DNA of 64,000 bases, from positions 46,775-110,774 of the forward strand of contig NZ_AUMS01000014.1 of the NCBI RefSeq assembly GCF_000430805.1. The letters run 5' to 3'. The translations under genes were made by a program, and so were the position numbers. Numbering within the stretch: position 1 is the stretch's first letter; each line of letters opens with the position of its first letter. The stretch comes from Chitinilyticum aquatile DSM 21506. GTDB taxonomy: Bacteria > Pseudomonadota > Gammaproteobacteria > Burkholderiales > Chitinibacteraceae. Of the stretch, positions 19,189-27,317 are shown piece by piece. The notes under the pieces are model-generated. The model had not been told where the DNA came from and did no database searches. It was given only the letters and a program-made list of their open reading frames with translations.

Positions 19189-20328
19189 ATGACTGACCCC
19201 CGATCCGTCGGCATCGTCACCGCCCAGAAGGCGGTGTTCGATCAGCCCATCACGCTTTCCAGCGGCGCGACCCTGCCGCGGTACGAGCTGATGTATGAAA
19301 CCTACGGCACGCTGAATGCCGATGCATCCAATGCCATCCTGATCTGTCACGCGCTGTCCGGCCATCATCATGTCGCCGGCAAGTATGCCGAGACCGACAA
19401 GGCGGCCGGCTGGTGGGACAATATGGTCGGCCCCGGCAAGCCGATTGATACTGATCGCTTCTTCGTGATCGGGCTGAACAACCTCGGCGGCTGCCACGGT
19501 TCCACCGGGCCGTCGTCGATCAACCCCGAGACCGGCAAGCCTTATGGTTCGACCTTCCCGCTGGTTCTGGTGCGCGATTGGGTGGAAACTCAGGCGCGGC
19601 TGGCAGACCGGCTGGGCATCAAACAATTTGCCGCCGTGATCGGCGGCAGCCTGGGCGGCATGCAGGCGATGCGCTGGGCAATCAGCCATCCGGAACGCGT
19701 TCGCCACTGCCTGGTGATCGCCTCGGCACCCAAGCTCACCGCACAGAACATTGCCTTCAACGATGTGGCACGGCAGGCCATCCTCACCGATCCCGAGTTC
19801 CACGGCGGCGATTACTACGAGCACGGCGTGGTTCCCAAGCGTGGCCTGCGTCTGGCGCGCATGCTTGGCCACATCACCTACCTCAGCGACGACGGCATGG
19901 GCGAGAAATTCGGCCGCGAATTGAAGAGCGGGGAATACAAATACGGCTTCGATGTGGAATTCCAGATCGAATCCTACCTGCGCTATCAGGGCGACAAGTT
20001 CTCCGGCATGTTCGATGCGAACACCTACCTGCTGATGACCAAGGCACTCGATTATTTCGACCCGGGCCGGCATTTTGGTGGTGATCTGGTGGCCGCGCTG
20101 AAAACCACGCTGGCGAAGTTCCTGGTGGTGTCATTCACCAGCGACTGGCGCTTTTCGCCGGAACGCTCGCGCGAAATCGTCAAGGCGCTGCTCGATGCCA
20201 GGCGCCCCGTGTCGTATGCCGAAATCGAATCGCGCCACGGCCATGATGCCTTCCTGATGGACGACGAACCCTACTTCGGCGTGATGCGCGCCTATCTGAA
20301 CAACATCGCCAAGGAGATCGCAGCATGA
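19189..20328 (+). CDS. metX: Homoserine O-acyltransferase (MetX family)
   Basis: A 379-residue alpha/beta-hydrolase-fold enzyme that acylates homoserine with succinyl- or acetyl-CoA as the first step toward methionine. The nucleophile is the Ser of IGGSLGGMQ, the acid Asp lies in FTSDWRFSP and the His in [11 protein letters not shown]. Many proteobacterial MetX enzymes paired with MetW are in fact succinyltransferases, so the acyl donor is left open. It couples to metW by an ATGA overlap. It lies just after the LPS operon and its own promoter is not obvious. Confidence 0.95.
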   Translation: MTDPRSVGIVTAQKAVFDQPITLSSGATLPRYELMYETYGTLNADASNAILICHALSGHHHVAGKYAETDKAAGWWDNMVGPGKPIDTDRFFVIGLNNLGGCHGSTGPSSINPETGKPYGSTFPLVLVRDWVETQARLADRLGIKQFAAVIGGSLGGMQAMRWAISHPERVRHCLVIASAPKLTAQNIAFNDVARQAILTDPEFHGGDYYEHGVVPKRGLRLARMLGHITYLSDDGMGEKFGRELKSGEYKYGFDVEFQIESYLRYQGDKFSGMFDANTYLLMTKALDYFDPGRHFGGDLVAALKTTLAKFLVVSFTSDWRFSPERSREIVKALLDARRPVSYAEIESRHGHDAFLMDDEPYFGVMRAYLNNIAKEIAA

Positions 20329-20921
20329 GCGGAGTTACTTCCTTGCGCCCCGATCTGAAACTGATCGCCGACTGGATTGCCCCGCGCAGCGATGTGCTCG
20401 ATCTGGGCTGCGGTGACGGCACGCTGCTCGCCTGGCTGGCGGCCAACAAGCAGATCACCGGCTTCGGCGTCGAACGCGATGTCGAACAGGTGGTGCGCTG
20501 TGTCGAAAAAGGCCTTAATGTCATCCAGTCCGACATGGAATACGGCCTCTCGCAGTTCGAGGACGGACGTTTTGACGAGGTGGTGCTCTCGCTGACCATC
20601 CAGGCCATGCACAATATCGAAGGTATCCTGCAGGAGATGCTGCGCGTGGGGCGCTCAGGGATAGTGACGTTTCCGAACTTCGGCTTCTGGGAAAACCGCT
20701 GGCAGATTCTCACCGGCCGCATGCCGGTGTCGGAAACCATTCCCTACGAGTGGTACAACACGCCGAATATCCACTTCTGCACGGTGAACGATTTCGACAA
20801 GCTGCTCGCCAAACTCGGCATGCGCATCGACGAACAGATCGTGCTGCATCAGGGCGAGAAGGTCGAGTTCCTGCCGAATCTGCTGGGCAGCCTGGCACTG
20901 GTGCGTTTCAGTCGCACCTGA
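20325..20921 (+). CDS. metW: Methionine biosynthesis protein MetW
   Basis: A 198-residue class-I SAM-methyltransferase-like protein with [15 protein letters not shown] (SAM-binding motif I) and the MetW signatures GFGVERD and [12 protein letters not shown]. MetW partners MetX in proteobacteria and appears necessary for MetX activity; its own catalytic role is uncertain. It starts in the metX stop (ATGA). The final A of its TGA stop is the first base of a 142-bp inverted-repeat element. Confidence 0.95.
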   Translation: MSGVTSLRPDLKLIADWIAPRSDVLDLGCGDGTLLAWLAANKQITGFGVERDVEQVVRCVEKGLNVIQSDMEYGLSQFEDGRFDEVVLSLTIQAMHNIEGILQEMLRVGRSGIVTFPNFGFWENRWQILTGRMPVSETIPYEWYNTPNIHFCTVNDFDKLLAKLGMRIDEQIVLHQGEKVEFLPNLLGSLALVRFSRT

Positions 20922-21062
20922 GAACCTGTTCATGATCTTGCTGCGAGCCTCTGATCGGGGCTCATGTGCTGCTCAAAATCCTCATTTACACCAGTAAACT
21001 CCGGTTTTTGCGCTGCTCTTCACCCCGCTGAGACGCTCTCGCGGCGATTCTGAACAAGTTCT
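20921..21062. mobile_element. MITE-like element with 12-bp terminal inverted repeats
   Basis: A 142-bp non-coding element bounded by AGAACCTGTTCA (20921-20932) and TGAACAAGTTCT (21051-21062), which are inverted repeats with one mismatch. Inside is a second palindromic core around CTCATTTAC...GTAAACTCC. No ORF. It is attached directly to the metW stop. From memory, similar elements occur in other Neisseriales/Burkholderiales genomes; not checked here. Confidence 0.75.
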
Positions 21063-21077
21063 GAGCGGCTACGGTCA

Positions 21078-21109
21078 AACCCGCCTGTGCAACATGAAAC
21101 AGGCGGGTT
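21078..21109 (+). terminator. Probable terminator of metXW
   Basis: AACCCGCCTG (21078-21087) pairs with CAGGCGGGTT (21100-21109) around a 12-base loop, with a T run about ten bases later (ending ~21124). It lies just before the oxidoreductase start. Confidence 0.6.
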
Positions 21110-21139
21110 AGGCTGTATTTTTTTGCCTTGGGGCATGGC

Positions 21140-22123
21140 ATGTCTGATTCGCAGATCATCCGTTTCGGCATCATCGGCACCGGCAGCATCGCCGGCCGCT
21201 TCATGGCCGGGCTGCAGCATGTTCCGGCGGCAATGGCGACAGGTACATATAACCGTACCCGCAGCAAGGCCATGGCCTTCAATGGCTCTCACGGCATACC
21301 CCATGCGTTTGATTCGCTGGATGAACTGCTTGCCAGCGACATCGACGCCGTCTACATCGCCACCCCGCATCCCAGCCACGCGGCCTTGAGCATCGCCGCG
21401 CTGCAGGCCGGCCGTGCGGTTTTGTGCGAAAAACCGGCGGCGACCAGTGTGGCCGAGCTGGACGCTGTTCTGGCTGTCGCGCGCGCCACCGGCGTGCTCT
21501 ATATGGAAGCGATGAAGCCGCCTTTTTTCCCGCTCTACCGCGAAATCCGCCAGCGCATCGAGGCGGGCGCGATTGGCGAAGTGCGTTTCGTGCGCGCCGG
21601 CTTTGCCAACCCGAACGTTCCGGCCGGCCATGCCGTGCTCGACCCCGCGCAAGCCGGTGGCGGCCTGCTCGACATCGGCATCTACGCCGCGTTTCTGGCC
21701 TGCGACTGGCTGGGTGCTGCGCAGGACGTGCAGACGCTGGGCCGGCTGGGTGGGTTGGATGGGGTGGAAGAGGGGGGCGTCGATACCTTCGCCAGCATTC
21801 AAAGCCGGCACGAGCACGGCATCAGCCAGCTTTACTGCGGACTGGATACGAGCGGCTCGGGCGAGGCGCTGATCGCCGGCACAGGCGGGCACATCGTCAT
21901 CTTTGAGAAATGGTGGAACCCGGCCAGTGCCACGCTGGTGCATACTGACGGCCGCCGCGAAGAACTGGCCATGGCGCCACTGGGCAGCGGGCTGAACTAT
22001 GAAACCGCGCATTTCTGCGAACTGCTGCGTGCCGGGCAGAGCGAAAGCCCGCTGCACGGCTTTGCACAGACGCGCGCGGCGCTGCAATTGATCGAGAACG
22101 CACGCCGGCAGTTGTGCCGCTGA
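21140..22123 (+). CDS. Gfo/Idh/MocA-family oxidoreductase
   Basis: A 327-residue NAD(P)-dependent dehydrogenase. The Rossmann motif is FGIIGTGSIAGRF, followed by VYIATPHPSHA and the family EKPAATS (catalytic Lys). The C-terminal half has the expected GGLLDIGIYA. It probably oxidises a sugar or cyclic polyol such as a trans-dihydrodiol; the substrate cannot be fixed. The ATG at 21140 is chosen because GGGG sits six bases upstream; an in-frame TTG at 21128 is less likely. Confidence 0.88.
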   Translation: MSDSQIIRFGIIGTGSIAGRFMAGLQHVPAAMATGTYNRTRSKAMAFNGSHGIPHAFDSLDELLASDIDAVYIATPHPSHAALSIAALQAGRAVLCEKPAATSVAELDAVLAVARATGVLYMEAMKPPFFPLYREIRQRIEAGAIGEVRFVRAGFANPNVPAGHAVLDPAQAGGGLLDIGIYAAFLACDWLGAAQDVQTLGRLGGLDGVEEGGVDTFASIQSRHEHGISQLYCGLDTSGSGEALIAGTGGHIVIFEKWWNPASATLVHTDGRREELAMAPLGSGLNYETAHFCELLRAGQSESPLHGFAQTRAALQLIENARRQLCR

Positions 22124-22170
22124 GCATTCGGGTTGTACCCTAGCCGTGAATTTCTCGCTCAGGCGCTCTG

Positions 22171-22620
22171 ATGACTTCCACTTCTGAAAGCGATTCCGCC
22201 GCAAGCCCCTACACGCCGCCAGTGGCCAGTCTTGCCGGTGAAAACGAGGGTTCTCCTGCGGGACGCAGCCGGCTGTTACTGATCACCAGCTGGCTACTGG
22301 TTGTGATCGCGCTGCTGCTAGCAATAGCTCTGCAACTGGTCGTACCGGCCTTTCGGGAGTTGTTTGCAACATTTGGCGCAGATCTGCCGGCGATCACTGA
22401 GCTGCTTCTGAACTTCAGTCCCGTGTATTTTCTGGTTCCCCTGTTACTGCTCATTCTGGCGATATGGATCACGCAGCGTCGTGAACATGATATGGCGTTT
22501 CGCCGGATGATGGGATGGATTAATGCAGGTGGCATACTACTACTGGTTGTTGCGCTGGCTAGTAGTGTTTTGGCGCTCTATGCACCGATGTTCTCCATGT
22601 GCAGTTGTATTCCTGGCTAA
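22171..22620 (+). CDS. Hypothetical membrane protein, three TM helices
   Basis: A 149-residue protein with a Ser/Pro-rich cytoplasmic N-terminus (~30 residues) and three hydrophobic helices (about 33-55, 77-97 and 115-140). The segment VPAFRELFATFGADLPAITELLL resembles the loop after the first helix in GspF-like and other small inner-membrane proteins, where an FGA.LP motif recurs. Function is unknown. A palindromic repeat follows 20 bases after the stop. Confidence 0.65.
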   Translation: MTSTSESDSAASPYTPPVASLAGENEGSPAGRSRLLLITSWLLVVIALLLAIALQLVVPAFRELFATFGADLPAITELLLNFSPVYFLVPLLLLILAIWITQRREHDMAFRRMMGWINAGGILLLVVALASSVLALYAPMFSMCSCIPG

Positions 22621-22640
22621 GAAATCAAAAATCAGAGGCT

Positions 22641-22687
22641 GGGTATATTCACGTAATCCACTTTCAATAAGGTCTCTAGAGCAATAC
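22641..22687. repeat. Palindromic repeat, family P, copy 4 (degenerate)
   Basis: It starts GGGTATATTCACG, the same first 13 bases as the copy at 52528, and ends GCAATAC immediately before the ATG of the next gene. Internal pairing is weak. Confidence 0.55.
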
Positions 22688-23032
22688 ATGAAAGAGTATC
22701 TACTTGACGAGCGCATGCTCAAGAAACGCGCCACCGGCCACGGCCTGTGCATGGTCAGCGACGAAATCACCATCGAGGGCTATCCGGTCGGCTTCATGTA
22801 CCGCGAGCAGCCGGCGAAAGAGGGTGATTCGGGCTGGCGCTTCTTTTCCGGCTGCGAGGATGAAAAATTCCTCGATAATCCGAAAAATCACAGCGAACTG
22901 GATGTGAACGTCGTCGCGAATTACGACCCCAGCATCATCGCACTGCTGGATGCGCCCGTCGGCAGTGTGTTCGAAAAGCATCCGGACAAGGATGACTTTG
23001 TGCCGGTCACCGACTGGTCGCCGCAGGGTTAG
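22688..23032 (+). CDS. DUF2185-family protein (Imm33-like)
   Basis: A 114-residue protein containing ATGHGLCMVSDEITIEGYPVGFMYRE, then DSGWRFFSGCEDEKFLD and a C-terminal GSVFEKHPDKDDFVPV, the layout of the DUF2185 domain, which is also found among polymorphic-toxin immunity proteins (Imm33). No toxin gene is next to it, so an immunity role is only a possibility. The ATG at 22688 abuts the end of a degenerate palindromic repeat and has no recognisable ribosome-binding site; an ATG at 22714 is an alternative. Confidence 0.75.
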   Translation: MKEYLLDERMLKKRATGHGLCMVSDEITIEGYPVGFMYREQPAKEGDSGWRFFSGCEDEKFLDNPKNHSELDVNVVANYDPSIIALLDAPVGSVFEKHPDKDDFVPVTDWSPQG

Positions 23033-23074
23033 ACGCACGCAGGGCTGACGCAGCCAAGCAACAGGAATCACACT

Positions 23075-23440
23075 ATGTTTGCCATACCGGTTTATATTCG
23101 CATCCAGCCTGATCGCATCAGCGTCCGCAATGTGAAAACGGGCAAGGAAATCAGCAGGCAATCCGAACAACCCTTCACGACCACTCGTTTGCTAGTGGGC
23201 AATTTCAGTGCAGCTGATGCATTGCTGAAACAGTTGCTGGGTGAGGTCGTTGGGAAACATTTCTTTTCACCACCGTGCCGGGCAGTTATTCACCCGCTGA
23301 CCATGGTTGACGGCGGCCTCTCGGAAGTGGAAAAGCGGCTGTTTCATGAGCTTGCGCTGGGCGCTGGGGCAGGCAAGGTGTTAGTTCACTGCGGCGACGA
23401 ACTGAATGATGCTGCAGTCAGTGCGGCATTTCTCAAGTGA
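23075..23440 (+). CDS. Small hypothetical protein, weak MreB-like similarity
   Basis: A 121-residue protein starting MFAIPVYIRIQPDRISVRNV. The segment RAVIHPLTMVDGGLSEVEKRLFHELALGAGAGKVLVHCG recalls the MreB stretch where a conserved His-Pro and an ERRA..E.A.GAGA helix occur. It is much shorter than MreB (~345 residues), lacks nucleotide-binding loops and may be a distant actin-fold relative or a regulator. No nearby cell-shape genes. Function is unknown. Confidence 0.6.
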   Translation: MFAIPVYIRIQPDRISVRNVKTGKEISRQSEQPFTTTRLLVGNFSAADALLKQLLGEVVGKHFFSPPCRAVIHPLTMVDGGLSEVEKRLFHELALGAGAGKVLVHCGDELNDAAVSAAFLK

Positions 23441-23550
23441 CAGCTGACGGCTTTGTCCGCCAGTACGAATGCACACACGCCGGCGCTTGTACGCTGGCGC
23501 GCACGCCGTTACCCTTCGGGTTTTCCCCAGTCTTTTCGAGGATGACCAGC

Positions 23551-24486
23551 ATGGCGCGCATTTTTATCGACGGTGAACACGGCACAACCGGCCTGCAGAT
23601 CGTGGAACGCCTCACCGGCCGCAGTGACATCGAACTGCTGAGCCTGCCGCTGGAGCTGCGCCGCTCGGTCGAGCACCGCCGCGAGCTGCTCAACGCCGCC
23701 GACGTCGTCATCCTCTGCCTGCCCGACGATGCGTCCATCGAAGCGGTGAGCATGATAGACAACCCGAACACCGCCGTGATCGATGCGTCTACCGCACATC
23801 GTATTGATCCGGACTGGGTCTACGGCTTTGCCGAACTGGCACCGGGTCAGCGCGACAAGATCCGCGCCAGCAAGCGCATCGCCAACGTCGGCTGCTACGC
23901 CACTGCCAGCATCGCGCTGCTGCGCCCCATCATCGAATCCGGCTTGCTGCCGACCGATGCGGCCATCAATCTGATCGGCGTTTCGGGCTATTCGGGCGGC
24001 GGCAAGGCGCTGATCGAGGTGCAGGAAAGCGGTCAGGGCGACCCGTTCGCCTTCTACGCGCTGGGCCTGTCGCACAAGCACCTGCCGGAAATCCAGATGT
24101 GGTCCGGCCTGCAGACCAAGCCGGTATTCCTGCCCAGCGTCGGCCACTTCCCCACCGGCATGCTGGTCGCCCTGCCGCTGCACGCCAGCCAGCTCAATGG
24201 CAACGCGCAGCAGATCGCTGACTGCTACGCCAGCTGGTACAAGGACGAACGTTTCGTCCACGCCAAGCCACTCAACACGCAGGACGTGCTGGTGCGCGGC
24301 GGCTTCCTGCCGGCGCAGACGCTGTCGAACACCAATGTGCTGGAAGTGCTGCCCTACGCCAGCGCCTCGGGTGAAGAACTGGTGCTGATCGCGCGGCTGG
24401 ACAACCTCGGCAAGGGCGCTTCGGGCAGCGCCATCCAGAACCTCAACATTCTGCTGGGGTGCGACGAGGCGGCGAGCCTGGAATAA
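23551..24486 (+). CDS. argC: N-acetyl-gamma-glutamyl-phosphate reductase (short type)
   Basis: A 311-residue arginine-biosynthesis enzyme that reduces N-acetylglutamyl-phosphate to the semialdehyde with NADPH. It starts MARIFIDGEHGTTGLQIVERL, the N-terminus of the shorter type-2 ArgC. The catalytic Cys lies in ANVGCYATAS and a conserved His in LSHKHLPE. The start is set at 23551 rather than the ATG at 23542 because GAGG then lies nine bases upstream. No other arginine genes are adjacent. A terminator follows. Confidence 0.95.
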   Translation: MARIFIDGEHGTTGLQIVERLTGRSDIELLSLPLELRRSVEHRRELLNAADVVILCLPDDASIEAVSMIDNPNTAVIDASTAHRIDPDWVYGFAELAPGQRDKIRASKRIANVGCYATASIALLRPIIESGLLPTDAAINLIGVSGYSGGGKALIEVQESGQGDPFAFYALGLSHKHLPEIQMWSGLQTKPVFLPSVGHFPTGMLVALPLHASQLNGNAQQIADCYASWYKDERFVHAKPLNTQDVLVRGGFLPAQTLSNTNVLEVLPYASASGEELVLIARLDNLGKGASGSAIQNLNILLGCDEAASLE

Positions 24487-24496
24487 GCAACATCAC

Positions 24497-24525
24497 AAAA
24501 CGGCGGCCATATTGGTCGCCGTTTT
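24497..24525 (+). terminator. Intrinsic terminator after argC
   Basis: The arms AAAACGGCG (24497-24505) and CGCCGTTTT (24517-24525) pair, with further partial pairing inside. Confidence 0.85.
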
Positions 24526-24579
24526 GTCTTCAATATCAACCAAGCATTCCATTGCAACTGCGGTACGGACAAAGACGTC

Positions 24580-24807
24580 ATGCAACTCAAATACGCCCTG
24601 GGCGCAATCACGATTGCCTTATTTCTGGCCTCGATGGTTCTGGTAATCAAGAATGGTGTCGATGCGCTGAGCCAGCTGCTGCAGGCAGGAGGCTTCCTTG
24701 GGCTTGGCTGGCTTAACTATCTCAGGCATGGCAAATCCTGGATGCTGTGGTTCTTTGGATCGGTAGCCCTATTCATGGTCATGACGGTGTTTTTATCAGG
24801 ACAGTGA
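24580..24807 (+). CDS. Small hypothetical membrane protein
   Basis: A 75-residue protein starting MQLKYALGAITIALFLASMVLVIKN. There are two or three hydrophobic segments (about 5-23, 36-46 and 53-73) with a single basic loop (NYLRHGKSW). No family is recognised and there is no strong ribosome-binding site. It lies between the argC terminator and an 82-bp inverted-repeat element. Confidence 0.5.
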   Translation: MQLKYALGAITIALFLASMVLVIKNGVDALSQLLQAGGFLGLGWLNYLRHGKSWMLWFFGSVALFMVMTVFLSGQ

Positions 24808-24856
24808 GATGTTGGCGCATGCGCCAAGCGGTATAGCTAACCGAAGCAGCACGGTA

Positions 24857-24938
24857 GGATGGGTGGAGCATAGTGATACCCATCAACTCGCTTCCGCCCG
24901 CCCCCTGATGGGTATCACCCTCTGGGCTCCACCCATCC
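24857..24938. repeat. Long inverted repeat / small MITE-like element (family Q)
   Basis: An 82-bp element with arms 24857-24885 and 24906-24938. Its outer 13 bases (GGATGGGTGGAGC / GCTCCACCCATCC) and inner 13 bases (GTGATACCCATCA / TGATGGGTATCAC) are perfect inverted repeats separated by unmatched segments. It is unlike family P and could form a long hairpin. No coding potential. Confidence 0.85.
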
Positions 24939-25010
24939 GGCTCATCCCCTCTGGACAACCCCTCCGCAGCCTCTTACGCTTGGCTATCACGATTAATCAA
25001 GCGAATCCCC

Positions 25011-26141
25011 ATGCTGCGCATTTCCTCCCGTTTCGATTCCGGCGCCATCGACGTCGTTGACTGCTCCGATCCCACGAACATCCGCCTGAACTTGCGGCCG
25101 GATAATGCCAGCGACTTTGCGCAGTGGTTCCATTTCCGCCTCACCGGTGCTCGCGGGCTCGATTGCGTGCTGAATATCGAAAACGCCGGCGAGAGTGCGT
25201 ATCCGGATGGCTGGGACGGCTATTACGCAGTGGCCAGCTACGACCGCGCTGAGTGGTTCCGGGTCGATTCCGAATTCGACGGCCAGACCTTCCGCATCCT
25301 GCATACGCCGGAATCGGATGCCGTGTGGTATGCGTATTTCGAGCCCTACAGCTGGGAACGCCATCAGGAGCTGATCGGCGGCGCGCTCTCAGTCTCGCCG
25401 TGGGTCGAGCTGGTGCCGCTGGGCGTAACGCCCGACGGGCACGACCTGGATCTGCTGCAGATCGGCCGCCCGGCGCCGGGCAAGAAAAACGTCTGGATCA
25501 TCGCGCGCCAGCATCCGGGCGAAACCATGGCGGAATGGTTTGTCGAGGGATTGCTGGAAAACCTGCTCGACGAGCAGAACGCGATCAGCCGCAGCCTGCT
25601 GGAATCCTGCGTGTTCCATGTGGTGCCGAACATGAACCCGGACGGCAGCGTGCGCGGCAATCTGCGCACCAATGCGCTGGGCGCGAACCTGAATCGCGAG
25701 TGGGGTGCTCCGAGCTTAGAGCGCAGCCCGGAAGTGCTGTGGGTGCGCGAGCGCATGCTGGCGACTGGCGTCGACCTCTTTCTCGACATCCATGGTGACG
25801 AGGCGATTCCGCACAACTTCGTCGCTGGCTGCGAGAGCAACGAATCATTCTCGAAGAAACAGCACGAGCTGCAGGAAGCCTTCAAGGCGGCTTGGCTCAT
25901 GTTCTCGCCGGATTTCCAGACCGAGCACGGCTATGAGGTCGGCAAATTCGGCCCGGAAACGCTGACGCTGGCGACCAACTGGGTCGGCCACACCTTCGAC
26001 TGCCTCGCCTACACCATCGAAATGCCGTTCAAGGATACCGCCAACAAGCCGCTGCTGGCCGTGGGCTGGAATGGTGAGCGCAGCCGCCAGTTCGGCACCT
26101 CGGTGCTGGGAGCGATCAATGCGGTGGCGGGCAAGCTGTAA
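25011..26141 (+). CDS. M14-family (cytosolic carboxypeptidase-like) metallopeptidase
   Basis: A 376-residue protein with an N-terminal beta-sandwich region (residues ~1-125) followed by an M14 zinc carboxypeptidase domain. The zinc ligands are the His and Glu of RQHPGETMAEW and the later His of LDIHGDEAIP. Substrate-binding residues appear in NMNPDGSVRGNLRTNALGANLNREW, and TIEMPF carries the catalytic Glu. This is the M14-type cytosolic carboxypeptidase group (AGBL/CCP-like) found in many proteobacteria; its natural substrate there is not established. Monocistronic; a palindromic repeat follows. Confidence 0.88.
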   Translation: MLRISSRFDSGAIDVVDCSDPTNIRLNLRPDNASDFAQWFHFRLTGARGLDCVLNIENAGESAYPDGWDGYYAVASYDRAEWFRVDSEFDGQTFRILHTPESDAVWYAYFEPYSWERHQELIGGALSVSPWVELVPLGVTPDGHDLDLLQIGRPAPGKKNVWIIARQHPGETMAEWFVEGLLENLLDEQNAISRSLLESCVFHVVPNMNPDGSVRGNLRTNALGANLNREWGAPSLERSPEVLWVRERMLATGVDLFLDIHGDEAIPHNFVAGCESNESFSKKQHELQEAFKAAWLMFSPDFQTEHGYEVGKFGPETLTLATNWVGHTFDCLAYTIEMPFKDTANKPLLAVGWNGERSRQFGTSVLGAINAVAGKL

Positions 26142-26168
26142 TCAGCAGCAGGCGCCGAATTGAAGTTT

Positions 26169-26215
26169 GGGTATACAGCCACGGCCATTTGATTCAAATG
26201 GCTACGGCTGTATAC
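26169..26215. repeat. Palindromic repeat, family P, copy 5
   Basis: A 47-bp element with near-perfect arms GTATACAGCC... / ...GGCTGTATAC and centre GCCATTTG/CAAATGGC around GATT. Confidence 0.92.
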
Positions 26216-26227
26216 ATTCAACGGTAT

Positions 26228-26407
26228 TCAGTTATCCTGCGCCGTGGCGTAAATCGTGTGCGGCGGCAGGCCTTCCAGCTTGCGGCTGGTGTGAAAGCGG
26301 GCGCGCGAGAGCGTGTTCGGGTTGAGCAGCGTGAAACCACCGTGCGGGTCGTTCGATGCGAAGACCAGGACGTATCCCCGCAGTATCAGCCCTGCCGCTA
26401 GCGGGCT
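26228..26407 (-). pseudogene. Possible gene remnant, minus strand
   Basis: A minus-strand frame without a usable start reads ILRGYVLVFASNDPHGG, then FTLLNPNTLSRARFHTS and RKLEGLPPHTIYATAQDN before a TGA at 26228. Composition is that of a real protein C-terminus. A second frame just upstream (VQNPAVLTQPAAALPP) could be its continuation after a frameshift near 26380. No family is recognised. Its stop lies 12 bases from the repeat end, as for intact genes elsewhere. Confidence 0.3.
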
Positions 26408-26516
26408 GTGGCGGCAATGCCGCTGCGGGCTGCGTGAGCACCGCGGGATTTTGCACCGCCCCGCCGCGCGGCGTTACGATGCCTGTCGCTTCTGTTTCCG
26501 GATCAATCTGCCCGCC

Positions 26517-27278
26517 ATGATTTCCTCGTTCCGTTTTGCCCTGGCCGACTGGCTGGCGGCACCCGCGCTGATGTTCCGCCATGGCCTGTGGCGCGTCTGC
26601 CTGCTGGCGGGCCTGCTCAGCCTGGTCGTGATGGTGTTGCTGGTGGCGCTGCCGGCCTGGGCACTGGTGCACAGCGATCTGTCGGAAGTGCTCATGGCTT
26701 ACTACCCGTGGCAATGGGGCAGGGAGGGGCTGACCACGCTGCTCGACAGCCTGCTGGTGGTGCTGGTACTGCTGTTCATGTTCCTGTTTGCCGCCAAGCA
26801 CATCGTGATGCTGATCAGCGGGCCGCTGATGACCGATGTGTCACAGAAGCTGGAGGCCGCGCTGACCGGCCAGCCGGCCCCCGATGAACTGCCGCTGCTG
26901 CCCGGCCTGTGGCGCGGCGCCCGATTGGCGCTGCGCTATGCCAGCCGCGAGCTGATGTTGCTGCTGGCTTTTTTTCCGTTCAGTTTCATTCCCGTCATCG
27001 GCGTCGGCTTCTGGCTGATGGGTCTGCTGGTGCAGGCCTACTACGCCGGCGCCGGGGCGGTGGATTACACGCTGGAGCGTTACCGCTTCACAACCACGCA
27101 GTCCGTCGTCTTCAACCGCCGGCACCGCCAGGCCGTCATTCTGCTCGGTCTGCCTTATCTGCTTCTGCTGATGGTGCCGGTGATCGGCTGGTTCTTTGCC
27201 CCGGTGCTGGTGGCCATTGCTGCCACGCGCAATACCCTGCGCTATCTGGAGGCAGACAAGGCAAAGCCCGCCGTGTGA
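26517..27278 (+). CDS. EI24/CysZ-like integral membrane protein
   Basis: A 253-residue protein with about five hydrophobic helices and the EI24-domain pattern: SGPLMTDVSQKLEAALTG after the second helix, a central amphipathic region (LWRGARLALRYASRELM), an LLAFFPFSFIPVIG helix and a C-terminal helix. EI24-type proteins include the sulfate permease CysZ. With cysTWA a few kilobases away a role in sulfate import is conceivable but unproven. The ATG at 26517 is preceded by only a weak ribosome-binding site. Confidence 0.75.
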   Translation: MISSFRFALADWLAAPALMFRHGLWRVCLLAGLLSLVVMVLLVALPAWALVHSDLSEVLMAYYPWQWGREGLTTLLDSLLVVLVLLFMFLFAAKHIVMLISGPLMTDVSQKLEAALTGQPAPDELPLLPGLWRGARLALRYASRELMLLLAFFPFSFIPVIGVGFWLMGLLVQAYYAGAGAVDYTLERYRFTTTQSVVFNRRHRQAVILLGLPYLLLLMVPVIGWFFAPVLVAIAATRNTLRYLEADKAKPAV

Positions 27279-27317
27279 GGCGGGCTTGCGTGTGCGGCCT
27301 GTCCGGCAGGCGGGCGC

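Larger units (their letters stand above)
26142..26516. other. 375-bp stretch without an intact gene
   Basis: Holds a palindromic repeat (26169-26215) and, on the minus strand, a short open frame that may be a gene remnant. Nothing else is recognised. Confidence 0.6.

Noticed and set aside
24809..25060. 83-codon plus-strand frame over the inverted repeat
   Set aside because: It is composed mostly of the 82-bp inverted repeat and runs into the carboxypeptidase gene in a different frame.
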